Of a DNA stretch of 64,000 bases, positions 36,173 to 45,260 are shown in pieces (within the stretch, counting starts at the first letter, position 1; every line of letters begins with the position of its first letter). The position numbers were made by a program, and so were the translations under genes. Source of the stretch: Jeongeupia sp. USM3 (GTDB lineage Bacteria; Pseudomonadota; Gammaproteobacteria; Burkholderiales; Chitinibacteraceae); the NCBI RefSeq assembly GCF_001808185.1, contig NZ_CP017668.1, forward strand, positions 3,348,001 through 3,412,000. The letters run 5' to 3'. The notes beneath the pieces are model-generated. The model did not search any database. It was not told where the DNA came from and saw only the letters and a list, made by a program, of their open reading frames with translations.

Positions 36173-36588
36173 GCCCGCAAGCGTACACGGCCAGCCACGC
36201 CCGCGCCTTGCGTCCGGTCATGCCGGACGATTGGTAGTCTCAGGGAAAGTCACTACACAAAAATGCTTGATGCAAATGTTGCGCTGCGTAAAATCAAACT
36301 ACGGTTTCGCCCTGGCAGATGGACTGCCCGCACCGGAATACGGAGCGCTGGCTAGGCCGAGAATGAGCGTCCCCGGGTAGAGCAACGGGGATGATGGGCG
36401 CCATATTCAAGGCGCTGACTGGGCTGCCAGACCATGGTGGCAACGGATCGCGGCGACCTACCCACAACCGCCGACGATCGCAACTCGTTCGACCCCCGGG
36501 CGGGGGAAGCAAGGCTTGCCCTGCCTGCCGATGAGGTGGTTATTGCACTGCGGCGTAGTGCCCGCAATGCGATTACAAGGAGGTCGTC
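36173..36588. other. Gene-free stretch upstream of the 61-residue gene
   Basis: There is no supported frame in these 416 bases. A promoter-like pair, TTGATG (36267-36272) and TAAAAT (36289-36294) with 16 bases between, faces the small gene, giving a possible leader of nearly 300 bases. I see no clear hairpin-plus-T terminator inside it. Confidence 0.35.
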
Positions 36589-36774
36589 ATGAATGGACAG
36601 GAGAACAGGGCGGATGTGCGCGGGGGGGGCGGCCATGAAGTGGTCCGCTGCCGCGATTGCGGCATCACCCATCAGCGTGTCAACGCCCTCGGCGTATGCA
36701 CGGCCTGCATGACCATGCGGGCACTCGATTATGCGGCCAGACGCCACAGCGCCAACGTGGCGTGCCGCAACTGA
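36589..36774 (+). CDS. Small zinc-ribbon-like protein of unknown role
   Basis: This 61-residue protein has two CxxC pairs (CRDC at 21-24, CTAC at 37-40) spaced like a zinc ribbon or rubredoxin-type knuckle, with no other domain. A full AAGGAGG lies 5 bases before the ATG and a terminator follows at 36832-36859, which argues it is a real gene. I do not recognise the family. A regulator, or a protein binding RNA or another protein, is possible. Confidence 0.65.
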   Translation: MNGQENRADVRGGGGHEVVRCRDCGITHQRVNALGVCTACMTMRALDYAARRHSANVACRN

Positions 36775-36831
36775 ACATCGGTCCGGCCCCGGCCGGGACG
36801 TTGTAGCACGGCAATCATCACGGCAACTTAG

Positions 36832-36859
36832 ACCGCGCCCGCAAGGCGCGGTTTTTTTT
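36832..36859 (+). terminator. Rho-independent terminator
   Basis: The stem CCGCGCC/GGCGCGG around CGCAA is followed by eight T. It ends the small zinc-ribbon gene. Confidence 0.88.
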
Positions 36860-36873
36860 GCCCAGACCGGGCG

Positions 36874-36897
36874 AAAAAAACGGGCCTTGCGGCCCGT
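36874..36897 (-). terminator. Rho-independent terminator of the ABC transporter genes
   Basis: Read on the minus strand, CGGGCCGCAAGGCCCG is followed by seven T, 18 bases after the permease stop. Confidence 0.85.
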
Positions 36898-36914
36898 TGA
36901 TTGGATCGTGGCGA

Positions 36915-37715
36915 TCAGTGGATGCCGCCGCTTTCCTTGTAGCGCCCTTCAAGCCAGCTCACCCCGGCGGCCATGATCAGCGTCAGGATCAGGTAGAGGA
37001 ACGAGATCGCCAGATACGGTTCCCAGTAGCGCGAGTACGCGCCGGCAACGGTCCGCGCCGCGTAGGCGAGTTCGGCGAGGCCGATCGCCGACACGAGCGA
37101 GCTGTCCTTGAGCAGCATGATCGCCTCGTTGCCCAGCGGCGGCAGCATCCGGCGGAACGCCTGCGGAATGATGACGAAGCGCATCGTCTGCCAGTAGTTC
37201 ATGCCGAGCGAACGGCTGGCCTCGAACTGGCCCTTGGCGATCGACTGGATGCCGGCGCGGAAGATCTCGGTGATGTAGGCGCCCGAGTTCAGCGTCAGCG
37301 CAACCAGACCGGACATGAACGCGCCATGCTCCTGCCGCAGCTCGGCCGCGAGGTCGCCGCTGAGCAGCAGGCCGTCGACCGGATGGACCAGCAGTGGCAT
37401 CACCGCGAAGTGGATCAGCAGGATCTGCACGAACAGCGGCGTGCCGCGGAAGAAGGTCACGTAGGCGTTGGCCGGCCAGCGCACCAGGCAGCGGACGACG
37501 TACTTCCACGGACCATGTTTGACCTCAGCGAGCCGGGCCATGCCCATGAACAGGCCGATCAGGGTGCCGAGCACCACGGCGATCAGCGTGATGCCGAGGG
37601 TCATCTTGATACCGTCGATGAACAGCGCACGGTATTCCCAGATCATCTGCAGCTGGAAGTGCTGCATCAGCGGCACGCTTTGCTGGACTTGCGTCCAGAA
37701 TTGGTCAAAGTTCAT
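36915..37715 (-). CDS. Polar amino-acid ABC transporter permease
   Basis: This inner-membrane permease of the HisM/GlnP type has 266 residues. It has an N-terminal helix pair, the conserved coupling loop (EASRSLGMNYWQTMRFVIIPQA, about 163-184, read in two parts) and LKDSSLVSAIGLAELAY near the end. It lies 78 bases after the binding-protein gene. No ATPase gene is adjacent: a terminator follows at once, so the ATPase must be encoded elsewhere or shared. Confidence 0.92.
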   Translation of the reverse strand: MNFDQFWTQVQQSVPLMQHFQLQMIWEYRALFIDGIKMTLGITLIAVVLGTLIGLFMGMARLAEVKHGPWKYVVRCLVRWPANAYVTFFRGTPLFVQILLIHFAVMPLLVHPVDGLLLSGDLAAELRQEHGAFMSGLVALTLNSGAYITEIFRAGIQSIAKGQFEASRSLGMNYWQTMRFVIIPQAFRRMLPPLGNEAIMLLKDSSLVSAIGLAELAYAARTVAGAYSRYWEPYLAISFLYLILTLIMAAGVSWLEGRYKESGGIH

Positions 37716-37737
37716 GTTGTTCAGTGTGGTTCAGCAT

Positions 37738-37766
37738 AAAAGAAGCGCAGCTGCGGGCTGCGCTTC
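37738..37766 (-). terminator. Hairpin between binding-protein and permease genes
   Basis: On the minus strand the stem GAAGCGCAG/CTGCGCTTC is followed by TTTT. It is likely an attenuator that keeps permease levels below those of the periplasmic protein. Confidence 0.6.
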
Positions 37767-37793
37767 GTGCCGGGATTTTACCGCGGACGGGGT

Positions 37794-38558
37794 TTACTTG
37801 CCGAAGTACTTTTTATAGATCTTGTCGTAGCTGCCGTCTGCCTTGATCGCCGCCAAACCCTTGTTGATCTGTACCAGCAGCGCCTTGTTGCCCTTCTTGA
37901 CCGCAAAGCCGTAGTACTCCTTGGCAAAGCTCGTATCGTCGATCACCTTGAGCTTGTCGCCCTTGTTGTTGGTGATGAAGTTGACGACGACGCCGTTGTC
38001 GGCAACGACGGCGTCGACCCCGCCGTTCTGCAGCTCCTTCAGCGCCAGCGGCGTCGATTCGAAACGCCGGATGTTCGGATTGGTCTTGCCGACGAGCTTC
38101 TGCACGATCTCGTCGCCGGTGGTGCCGGTCTGCACGCCGATCTTCCTGTTCTTCAGGTCGGTGAACCGCGCGACCTTGCTGCCCGGGCCGACCGCGATCA
38201 GCTGCTTGGCCTCGAAATACGGATCGGAAAAGTCCATCGTCATCCTGCGCTCGGGCGTGATCGTCACCGCCGAGGCGACGATGTCGCGGTCGCCGGTCGA
38301 CAGCGTGGCGAAGATGCCTTCCCACGGCGTATTGACGAACCTGACCTTGAAGCCCGCCTTGGCCGCGACGGCACTCAGCACCTCGATGTCGAAGCCGACG
38401 GCCTCCTGTTTTTCGTTCAGCGACTCGAACGGCGCATAGGCTGCATCGGTGGCGACCTGGTAGACCTTGTCGGCGGCACGGGCCGGCGTGGCCGCGAGCA
38501 GGGCGGCGGCCATCAGTCCGGCCAGTCCGGCAAGCAGGGCAGGGGCGGTCGGTTTCAT
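37794..38558 (-). CDS. Amino-acid ABC transporter periplasmic binding protein
   Basis: This family-3 solute-binding protein has 254 residues. It has a signal peptide (ALLAGLAGLMAAALLAATPARA, cleaved after ARA at about 28), the ligand-binding start ATDAAYAPFESLNEKQEAVG in two parts, FDIEVLSAVAAKAG, and GVQTGTTGDEIVQKL. The ligand is probably glutamine or another polar amino acid. The ATG at 38558 starts the signal peptide; a further in-frame Met upstream would spoil it. Confidence 0.92.
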   Translation of the reverse strand: MKPTAPALLAGLAGLMAAALLAATPARAADKVYQVATDAAYAPFESLNEKQEAVGFDIEVLSAVAAKAGFKVRFVNTPWEGIFATLSTGDRDIVASAVTITPERRMTMDFSDPYFEAKQLIAVGPGSKVARFTDLKNRKIGVQTGTTGDEIVQKLVGKTNPNIRRFESTPLALKELQNGGVDAVVADNGVVVNFITNNKGDKLKVIDDTSFAKEYYGFAVKKGNKALLVQINKGLAAIKADGSYDKIYKKYFGK

Positions 38559-38787
38559 TGGAGGCGTCCTTTTCTTGAATGGGCAGGGAAGCCGCTGTCG
38601 CGGCGACAAGGCTTACATGGGCCTCTTTTTTTGAGCCTAGGGCCGAGGGCAGGGACGCAGTATTGGGAGATTCCCTAGGAGCAGAGATGCATCCAGGTGA
38701 TTGATTTCAAATGATTTCCGATTGTCATTTTTGTGCTTTCCTGCTGATGGTGTTTTCGTAAGAAAACAGCCATTCCGATCACGCGGA

Positions 38788-38817
38788 CGAAAAAAAACCG
38801 CCCCGAAGGGCGGTTTT
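38788..38817 (-). terminator. Rho-independent terminator of rne
   Basis: The stem AACCGCCC/GGGCGGTT has T runs on both sides and could act in both directions. On the minus strand it lies 18 bases after the rne stop. Confidence 0.85.
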
Positions 38818-38834
38818 CATTCCGTCGGCATCGA

Positions 38835-41795
38835 TCAGACGTCGCGGGTCTCGATCTGCACCAGTGGTGCGCTGTCGGTCACGACTGTTGCGTCGGCGTG
38901 ACGGCGCGGCGCACGCACCGGTGCCGGCGTTTCGGCCGCGACGGTTGCAGCCTGAACGGTTTCCACTTGTTGCAACGTGGCTGCTTCGGCCTGGGCCTGG
39001 GCCTTGGGCGCATCGCTGCGGCGACGGCGGCGCGGCTTGGCCTCGACTTCGACAGCTTCCGGAGCAACGTCGTTGCGCGTCGACACCATCACCAGACCGA
39101 CGGCATCCGGCGTTGCGACCGCCGCTGCAGCACGTACCGGCTCGGCAGCGGGCTCGAACGGCAGGCCGGCTTGGCTCGGGGCCACAGCCGGTTCGGCGAC
39201 GGCAACAGGCTCGGCGACGGCAACAGGTTCGGCGACAACGGCCGGCTCGGCGACCGGGGTCGGTTCGGCCGGTGCCGAAACGGCTTCGGCAGCGGTTTCC
39301 GGTTCGGCAACCACTTCGGCCTCGGCAACGGTTTCCGCTGCGGGCTCGGCTGCAGCTGCGGTCGCAACGGCGGCCGGCGGTGTTTCAACGGCCGGAGCCT
39401 CGACGACGACAGGCGCAGCGACGACAGGTGCCGCGACAACAGCCGCAGCGACTTCGGTCACCGGTGCCACGGTCTCGCCAGCGTCGGCACCGCCTTCGAC
39501 TTGCGATTCGGCCTGCTCGGCGCGCTCGCCACGGCTGCCGCCGCGACGGCCACGACGACGACGGCTGCGGCCTTCGCCTTCGGCCTGCACGGCCGGTGCT
39601 TCGTCGGTCGGTGCCGCGGTGATCGCTGCCATTTCGATCTCGGCCACTTCATCCTTCACCGGCGCCGGCTGTGGGGCACGCTCGCTGCGCGGTGCGCGCG
39701 GCTGGCGCGGTTCACGCTGTTCGCGCGGTTCGCGCGGTTCGCGGGCCTCGCGTTCGCTGCGGCCTTCGCCACGCTCGCCGCGTTCGCCACGCTGCTGTTC
39801 GCGTGCTTCGTTGCGCTGCTGGCGGGCGTTCAGATCTTCCTCGATCCGCGGTGCCTTGCTGCGGCGTTCACCGCGCTGCTCGTTGCGGTTGTCGTTGCGC
39901 TCGCCACGTTCACCACGACCTTCGCTGCGCTCGGTACGCTCGCCGCGTTCACCACGGCCCTCGCGACGGTCGCCGCGCTCGCCACGACGGTCGCCGCGGT
40001 CGCTGCGTTCACCGCGACGGTTGCCGCTGTTCGACTGGGCACGCTTGGCCGGCTCGGCCTGCGGTGCCGGGGTGGCAGCGGCTTCGGGCTCGCCACGGAA
40101 CCAACTGATGACGCGGGTCCACAGCGACGGACCGGCGCTGACCACCGGCGCCGCTTCGGGCTGGATGGTGTCCTGCTTCGAGATCGGCGCGGGCTGCGCC
40201 GGCGTGATGCCCTTGACCGCGGCTTCCGGACGCTTGGCCTGTTCTTCCTTGGCACGGCCCGGCTGATAGCCTTCCTCGCTCGGCGCTTCGACCATCTTGT
40301 ACGACGGACGCGATTCGTCGAGCAGGTTCAGGTCGTCGTGACGCAGGCGGACGATGTCGTAGTTCGGCGTTTCCAGATGCATGTTCGGGATCAGGACGAC
40401 GCCGACCTTGAGGCGGGCTTCGACCGCGAACAGCTCGCTGCGCTTCTCGTTCAGCAGGAAGGTCGCGACGTCGACCGGCACCTGCGCGTGGATCGCGCCG
40501 GTATTGTCCTTCATCGCTTCTTCTTGAATGATGCGCAGGATGTGCAGCGCCGACGATTCGGTGCCGCGGATGAAACCGGTGCCGTGGCAGCGCGGGCAGG
40601 CGATGTGCGTGGTTTCTTCGAGCGACGGCTGCAGGCGCTGGCGCGACAGTTCCATCAGGCCGAAGCGGCTGATCTTGCCGGTCTGCACGCGGGCGCGGTC
40701 GTGATGCAGCGCATCGCGCAGGCGGTTCTCGACCTCGCGCTGGTTCTTCGGGTTTTCCATGTCGATGAAGTCGATGACGATCAGGCCGCCGACGTCGCGA
40801 AGACGCATCTGGCGGGCGATTTCATCGGCGGCCTCGAGGTTGGTCCGCGCTGCGGTTTCCTCGATGTCCGAACCCTTGGTTGCACGTGCCGAGTTGACGT
40901 CGATCGAGTACAGCGCCTCGGTCTTGTCGATGACGATGGCACCGCCCGACGGCAGCGAGACTTCGCGGGCGAAGGCGGTTTCGATCTGGTGCTCGATCTG
41001 GAAGCGCGAGAACAGCGGTACGTCGTCCTGGTAGAGCTTGACCCGGTTGACGTTGCCCGGCATCACATGGCTCATGAACTGGCGGGCCTGTTCGTAGATG
41101 TCGGCCTTGTCGATGAGGATTTCGCCGATCTCGGGCTGGAAGTAGTCGCGGATCGCGCGGATGACGAGGCTCGATTCCTGATAGATCAGGAAGGCGCCGT
41201 TCTGCGACGTCGCAGCGCCTTCGATCGCGTGCCACAGTTGCAGCAGGTAGTTCAGGTCCCACTGCAGCTCTTCGGCGGCGCGGCCGATCGCTGCGGTACG
41301 GGCGATCAGGCTCATGCCTTGCGGCGTTTCGAGCTGGTCCATCGCCGCGCGCAGTTCCTGGCGCTCGTCACCCTCGATACGGCGCGAAACGCCACCACCG
41401 CGCGGGTTGTTCGGCATCAGCACGAGGTAACGGCCGGCGAGGCTGATGTAGGTGGTCAGCGCTGCGCCCTTGTTGCCGCGTTCGTCCTTTTCGACCTGGA
41501 CGATCAGCTCCTGGCCTTCGCGCAACTGGTCGGCGACGCGGCCGCGGCCACCGTCGTCGGACATGTACGAGCGGGCGATTTCCTTGAACGGCAGGAAGCC
41601 GTGACGATCGCAACCGTAGTCGACGAAGCAGGCTTCGAGGCTGGGTTCGATCCGGGTGATGACACCCTTGTAGATGTTCGATTTCCGTTGTTCCTTGCCA
41701 ACGGTCTCGATGTCGAGGTCGATCAGCTTCTGACCGTCGACGATCGCAACGCGCAGCTCTTCGGCCTGCGTTGCGTTGAACAGCATGCGTTTCAT
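38835..41795 (-). CDS. rne: Ribonuclease E
   Basis: RNase E is the main endoribonuclease of mRNA decay and rRNA/tRNA processing and the scaffold of the degradosome. The protein has 986 residues. Seen: S1 domain (IYKGVITRIEPSLEACFVDYG, first part), 5'-sensor, DNase-I-like catalytic site with Asp in SIDVNS and VIDFIDM, and the Zn-link CPRCHGTG. From about residue 590, a long Arg/Gly/Glu-rich run (RGERGER-type) and then an Ala/Val/Glu-rich tail form a disordered RNA- and protein-binding arm. AGGAG precedes the ATG at 41795. Confidence 0.96.
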   Translation of the reverse strand: MKRMLFNATQAEELRVAIVDGQKLIDLDIETVGKEQRKSNIYKGVITRIEPSLEACFVDYGCDRHGFLPFKEIARSYMSDDGGRGRVADQLREGQELIVQVEKDERGNKGAALTTYISLAGRYLVLMPNNPRGGGVSRRIEGDERQELRAAMDQLETPQGMSLIARTAAIGRAAEELQWDLNYLLQLWHAIEGAATSQNGAFLIYQESSLVIRAIRDYFQPEIGEILIDKADIYEQARQFMSHVMPGNVNRVKLYQDDVPLFSRFQIEHQIETAFAREVSLPSGGAIVIDKTEALYSIDVNSARATKGSDIEETAARTNLEAADEIARQMRLRDVGGLIVIDFIDMENPKNQREVENRLRDALHHDRARVQTGKISRFGLMELSRQRLQPSLEETTHIACPRCHGTGFIRGTESSALHILRIIQEEAMKDNTGAIHAQVPVDVATFLLNEKRSELFAVEARLKVGVVLIPNMHLETPNYDIVRLRHDDLNLLDESRPSYKMVEAPSEEGYQPGRAKEEQAKRPEAAVKGITPAQPAPISKQDTIQPEAAPVVSAGPSLWTRVISWFRGEPEAAATPAPQAEPAKRAQSNSGNRRGERSDRGDRRGERGDRREGRGERGERTERSEGRGERGERNDNRNEQRGERRSKAPRIEEDLNARQQRNEAREQQRGERGERGEGRSEREAREPREPREQREPRQPRAPRSERAPQPAPVKDEVAEIEMAAITAAPTDEAPAVQAEGEGRSRRRRGRRGGSRGERAEQAESQVEGGADAGETVAPVTEVAAAVVAAPVVAAPVVVEAPAVETPPAAVATAAAAEPAAETVAEAEVVAEPETAAEAVSAPAEPTPVAEPAVVAEPVAVAEPVAVAEPAVAPSQAGLPFEPAAEPVRAAAAVATPDAVGLVMVSTRNDVAPEAVEVEAKPRRRRRSDAPKAQAQAEAATLQQVETVQAATVAAETPAPVRAPRRHADATVVTDSAPLVQIETRDV

Positions 41796-42340
41796 GAGGG
41801 CTCCTGCACGCACTGACGGCAGGGACGCCCGGCTACGCCAGCCGCCCGGCTAGCGGGATGTCGCGGGACGCCAATGGGGCGTCCGGCGCATCTTGCGGAA
41901 AAGACTGTTGCGGGGCGACGGGGGGTGTTCTGGCTCCAGAATCTGACTATTTGAGGGTCAATGTCGGGGCCGGCTTGGCCGGGCTGACCGACGCCAACAG
42001 GAGGGCGCCGGCGGGAATCCGATGAGTGCGTGAATGGTATGAATCAATTACCATCGCTACTTATTTTGCGGTGAGCGAAATTAACCGCAACCCGGGACTT
42101 GGCCCCCGAAGCAGGACGTCTGGCGATGCCCGCGCGCTCACTCCGGGCCCGATATCGGGGCGGAGGGGTACAGCATGCTGTACGGCGGGAAGGGAGTCGC
42201 CGGCGTATCCGGGCGAAGGGGCAAAGAACGGGATGAAAAACGGGCCGCATTGAATGGCCGGCGCTGACCGGATGGCGTCGCAGCGATTTCGCCTGCGAGG
42301 CCTGCAAAAACGGGCAGCGTGCCAACGAGTATAAGTCAAT
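41796..42340. other. Divergent rne/rluC intergenic region
   Basis: These 545 bases lie between divergent genes. They should hold the rne leader, which in E. coli mediates RNase E autoregulation. I see short inverted repeats (TGGTA/TACCA at 42034-42054; GCGGT/ACCGC at 42069-42091) but no promoter I would defend and no gene. Confidence 0.4.
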
Positions 42341-43288
42341 ATGTCTGAAACGAGCAAAGCGTCTGTTACATTCGTTGAGATCGGCCCCGAAGAGGCCGGA
42401 CAGCGCCTCGACAACTACCTGATCCGGCGGCTCAAGGGCGTGCCGAAAAGCCACATCTACCGGATCGTCCGCGGTGGCGAGGTGCGGGTCAACAAGGGCC
42501 GGACCGACGTCACCTACCGGCTGGCCGAGGGCGACGTGCTGCGGATTCCGCCGGTGCGCGTCGCCGAGAAACCGGCGAGCACGGCGGTGCAGGCGGCCAG
42601 CGGCCAGCTCGAGCTGGAGGTCGTGTTCGAGGACGACGCGCTGATCGCGATCAACAAGCCCTCGGGCGTTGCCGTGCACGGCGGTTCGGGAATCAGCTTC
42701 GGCGTGATCGAACTGCTGCGCGCGCAGCGGCCGCAGGCGAAGTTTCTCGAACTCGTGCACCGGCTCGACCGCGATACCTCGGGTTTGCTGCTGATCGCAA
42801 AGAAGCGCTCGGCGCTGGTCAAGCTGCACGAGATGCTGCGCGACAACCACCAGATCGACAAACGCTATCTCGCGCTGGTGCAGGGCGTGTGGCCCGAGCC
42901 GCGCAGCCATGTGCGCTTCAAGCTCCTCAAGTACGAGACGCCCGACGGCGAGCGCCGGGTGAAGAAGTCGGCCGACGGCCTGACATCGCACACCGTCGTC
43001 AACCGCAAGGCGAAGTTCGCCGATGCGTCCTTGCTCGAGTGCGAACTCAAGACCGGCCGGACCCACCAGATCCGCGTGCACCTGGCCGAAAGCGGCCATC
43101 CGATCCTCGGCGACGACAAGTACGGCGATCCGGCGCTGAACCGGGTCTTGCCGCGGGACGGGCTCAAGCGCATGTTCCTGCACGCGTGGCGGCTGACGTT
43201 GAGTCATCCGCTGACCAGCGAAAAACTGATCCTGGAGGCACCGCTGCCCAGGGAGTTGCAAACCTATCTGGATACCCTTGTGCCATGA
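42341..43288 (+). CDS. rluC: 23S rRNA pseudouridine synthase RluC
   Basis: RluC makes pseudouridines 955, 2504 and 2580 of 23S rRNA in E. coli. The 315-residue protein has an N-terminal S4 RNA-binding domain (QRLDNYLIRRLKGVPKSHIYR in two parts) and the RluA-type catalytic motif HRLDRDTSGLLLIAK with the nucleophile Asp, plus GRTHQIRVHLA. It is divergent from rne, as in E. coli, and overlaps the next gene by ATGA. Confidence 0.95.
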   Translation: MSETSKASVTFVEIGPEEAGQRLDNYLIRRLKGVPKSHIYRIVRGGEVRVNKGRTDVTYRLAEGDVLRIPPVRVAEKPASTAVQAASGQLELEVVFEDDALIAINKPSGVAVHGGSGISFGVIELLRAQRPQAKFLELVHRLDRDTSGLLLIAKKRSALVKLHEMLRDNHQIDKRYLALVQGVWPEPRSHVRFKLLKYETPDGERRVKKSADGLTSHTVVNRKAKFADASLLECELKTGRTHQIRVHLAESGHPILGDDKYGDPALNRVLPRDGLKRMFLHAWRLTLSHPLTSEKLILEAPLPRELQTYLDTLVP

Positions 43289-43941
43289 ACCGACGTTTCG
43301 ATCTCCTGGTGTTCGACTGGGACGGCACGCTGATGGATTCGACCGGGACCATCGCCCGGTCGATCCAGGCGGCATTTGCCGACGTGGGGCTCGAGAGCCC
43401 GAGCGACAAGGATGCGCGCTACGTGATCGGCTACGGCCTGAACGAGGCGATGCAGCATCTGGCGCCCGGCGTCGATGAAGCGATGATCCGCCGCATCGTC
43501 GATGCCTACCGGCACCACTACCTGTCCGGCGACCATGCGCTGCTGCTGTACGACGGCGTGCGCGAAGGGCTCGATGCCTTTGCCGCCGCCGGTTTCGAGA
43601 TGGCCGTCGCGACCGGCAAGTCGCGGGTCGGACTCGACCGGGTGCTGGCGTCGACCGGACTCGACCGTTATTTCGTTGCGACGCGTACCGCCGACGAGAC
43701 GTTCTCCAAGCCGCATCCGGCGATGCTCGAGCAACTGCTCGACGTCACGTTTACGCCGGCCGACCGCGCGGTGATGATCGGCGACACGACGCACGACCTG
43801 CAGCTGGCGAGCAACGCCGCTTGCGCCAGCCTCGGGATGAGCTACGGCGCACATCCGGTCGACGCTTTGCGCGACTGCGCGCCGCTGGCGATCTTCGACG
43901 ACTTTCCGTCGCTGACGCGCTGGGTGCTCGCCCATGGCTGA
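43285..43941 (+). CDS. HAD-family phosphatase (Gph-like)
   Basis: This 218-residue HAD-superfamily hydrolase of subfamily IA has motif I DWDGTLMDS (D11, D13), motif II ATGKSR, motif III FSKPHP and motif IV MIGDTTHDLQ. It is related to phosphoglycolate and pyrophosphatase-type enzymes. Substrate is not determined by sequence. It is translationally coupled to rluC and overlaps the Rieske gene by 8 bases. Confidence 0.9.
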   Translation: MNRRFDLLVFDWDGTLMDSTGTIARSIQAAFADVGLESPSDKDARYVIGYGLNEAMQHLAPGVDEAMIRRIVDAYRHHYLSGDHALLLYDGVREGLDAFAAAGFEMAVATGKSRVGLDRVLASTGLDRYFVATRTADETFSKPHPAMLEQLLDVTFTPADRAVMIGDTTHDLQLASNAACASLGMSYGAHPVDALRDCAPLAIFDDFPSLTRWVLAHG

Positions 43942-44293
43942 TCCGGTCGCCGGGCCGGCTTGCGGACCGGTCTGCACGAGCGCCGATCTCGTCGACGGCG
44001 GGCTGGGCGTCCGCTTCAGCATCGGGCGGGACGATGCGACGCGGCCGGCGTTCGCCATCCGCCACGGCGGCAAGGTCTATGCCTACGAAAACGCCTGCGC
44101 GCACATCCCGGTCGAGCTCGACTACCGCGATGGTGAATTCTTCGATCTTTCAAGGCGCTATCTTGTCTGCGCCACCCACGGCGCCTACTATGCGCCAGAG
44201 ACCGGCGTCTGCCTTGGCGGACCCTGCGCCGGGCGCAGACTGACCGCAATTGCCGTCGTCGAACGCGACGGTGCGGTCTGGCCGGCCGAGTAA
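43934..44293 (+). CDS. Rieske [2Fe-2S] protein
   Basis: This 119-residue soluble Rieske domain has the ligand pairs CAH (about 56-58) and CATH (about 79-82), then GxYYxPETGxCLGGPC. It resembles small ferredoxin-like Rieske proteins (NirD/BphF type) rather than the bc1 subunit, as there is no membrane anchor. In the rluC-HAD-Rieske-sppA cluster, found in Neisseriales and relatives, its partner is unknown. Confidence 0.88.
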   Translation: MADPVAGPACGPVCTSADLVDGGLGVRFSIGRDDATRPAFAIRHGGKVYAYENACAHIPVELDYRDGEFFDLSRRYLVCATHGAYYAPETGVCLGGPCAGRRLTAIAVVERDGAVWPAE

Positions 44294-44315
44294 TCCGACA
44301 ACTAGGACTTCAGCA

Positions 44316-45257
44316 ATGCAAGAACCGTGGGAGCGCCAGGCGCTGACCGATCTGCTGCACGCCGGCATCAAGGAGCAGCGCAGCGCGCGGCGCTGGGGCA
44401 TTTTCTTCAAGCTGCTCGGTTTTGCCATGCTGCTGCTGGTGCTCGCCGCGATGTTCGGCTGGTTCGGCTCGAAGGAGCTCGACAGCGTCTCGAACGGCCC
44501 GCACACGGCGCTGGTCCGGCTTGACGGTACGATCGCGGCCGGTGACGAGGGCGATGTCGGCCCGGTGATCGAAGGCCTCAAGGCCGCATTCGACGATCGC
44601 AACACCAAGGCCGTCGTGCTCGAGGTCAACAGCCCCGGCGGCAGCCCGGTGCAGGCCGGCCAGCTCAACGACGTGATGCGCGACCTGCGCAAGCAGCATC
44701 CGAAGGTGCCGCTGTACGTCGTCGTCGACGACATCTGCGCGTCGGGCTGCTATTACGCCGCGGTCGCCGCCGACAGGATCTTCGTCGACAAGGCATCGAT
44801 CGTCGGGTCGATCGGCGTGCTGATGGACGGTTTCGGCTTCACCGGGGTCATGGACAAGGTCGGCGTCGAGCGTCGTCTCGTCACCGCCGGCGCGAACAAG
44901 GGGTTCATGGATCCGTTCTCGCCGATGAAGGCCGAACAGCGCGGCAAGGCGCAGGCGATGGTCGACGAAATCCATCAGCAGTTCATCGACGCGGTCAAGG
45001 CCGGCCGTGGCAAGAAGCTGGCGCTCGACAACCCGGACCTGTTCTCCGGGCTGGTGTGGAGCGGTGCAACCGGCATCAGGCTCGGCCTTGCCGATGCGCT
45101 CGGTTCGGTCGACAGCGTTGCCCGCGACGTGGTCAAGGCCGACGAGGTCGTCGATTTCACCGCCCAGCCGAGCTATATCGACCGCTTTGCCAAACGCGTC
45201 GGCGTCAGCGCCGCCGCGCATCTGGGTACGCAGCTGTTCGGCTACTCGGTCCGGTAA
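44316..45257 (+). CDS. sppA: Signal peptide peptidase SppA (S49)
   Basis: This membrane-bound serine protease degrades signal-peptide remnants. The 313-residue protein has one N-terminal membrane helix (FFKLLGFAMLLLVLAAMFGWF, about 29-49), the NSPGGSPVQAG segment, and the catalytic Ser in CASGCYYAAVAAD; ASIVGSIGVL follows. It is the short, one-domain form. The ATG at 44316 precedes the anchor; an upstream in-frame ATG overlaps the Rieske gene without homology. Confidence 0.92.
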   Translation: MQEPWERQALTDLLHAGIKEQRSARRWGIFFKLLGFAMLLLVLAAMFGWFGSKELDSVSNGPHTALVRLDGTIAAGDEGDVGPVIEGLKAAFDDRNTKAVVLEVNSPGGSPVQAGQLNDVMRDLRKQHPKVPLYVVVDDICASGCYYAAVAADRIFVDKASIVGSIGVLMDGFGFTGVMDKVGVERRLVTAGANKGFMDPFSPMKAEQRGKAQAMVDEIHQQFIDAVKAGRGKKLALDNPDLFSGLVWSGATGIRLGLADALGSVDSVARDVVKADEVVDFTAQPSYIDRFAKRVGVSAAAHLGTQLFGYSVR

Positions 45258-45260
45258 GTC

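Noticed and set aside
38898..41816. 972-codon open frame antisense to rne
   Set aside because: It is a shadow of the RNase E gene; its low-complexity Phe/Ala/Leu repeats are the complement of the Arg/Glu-rich tail.
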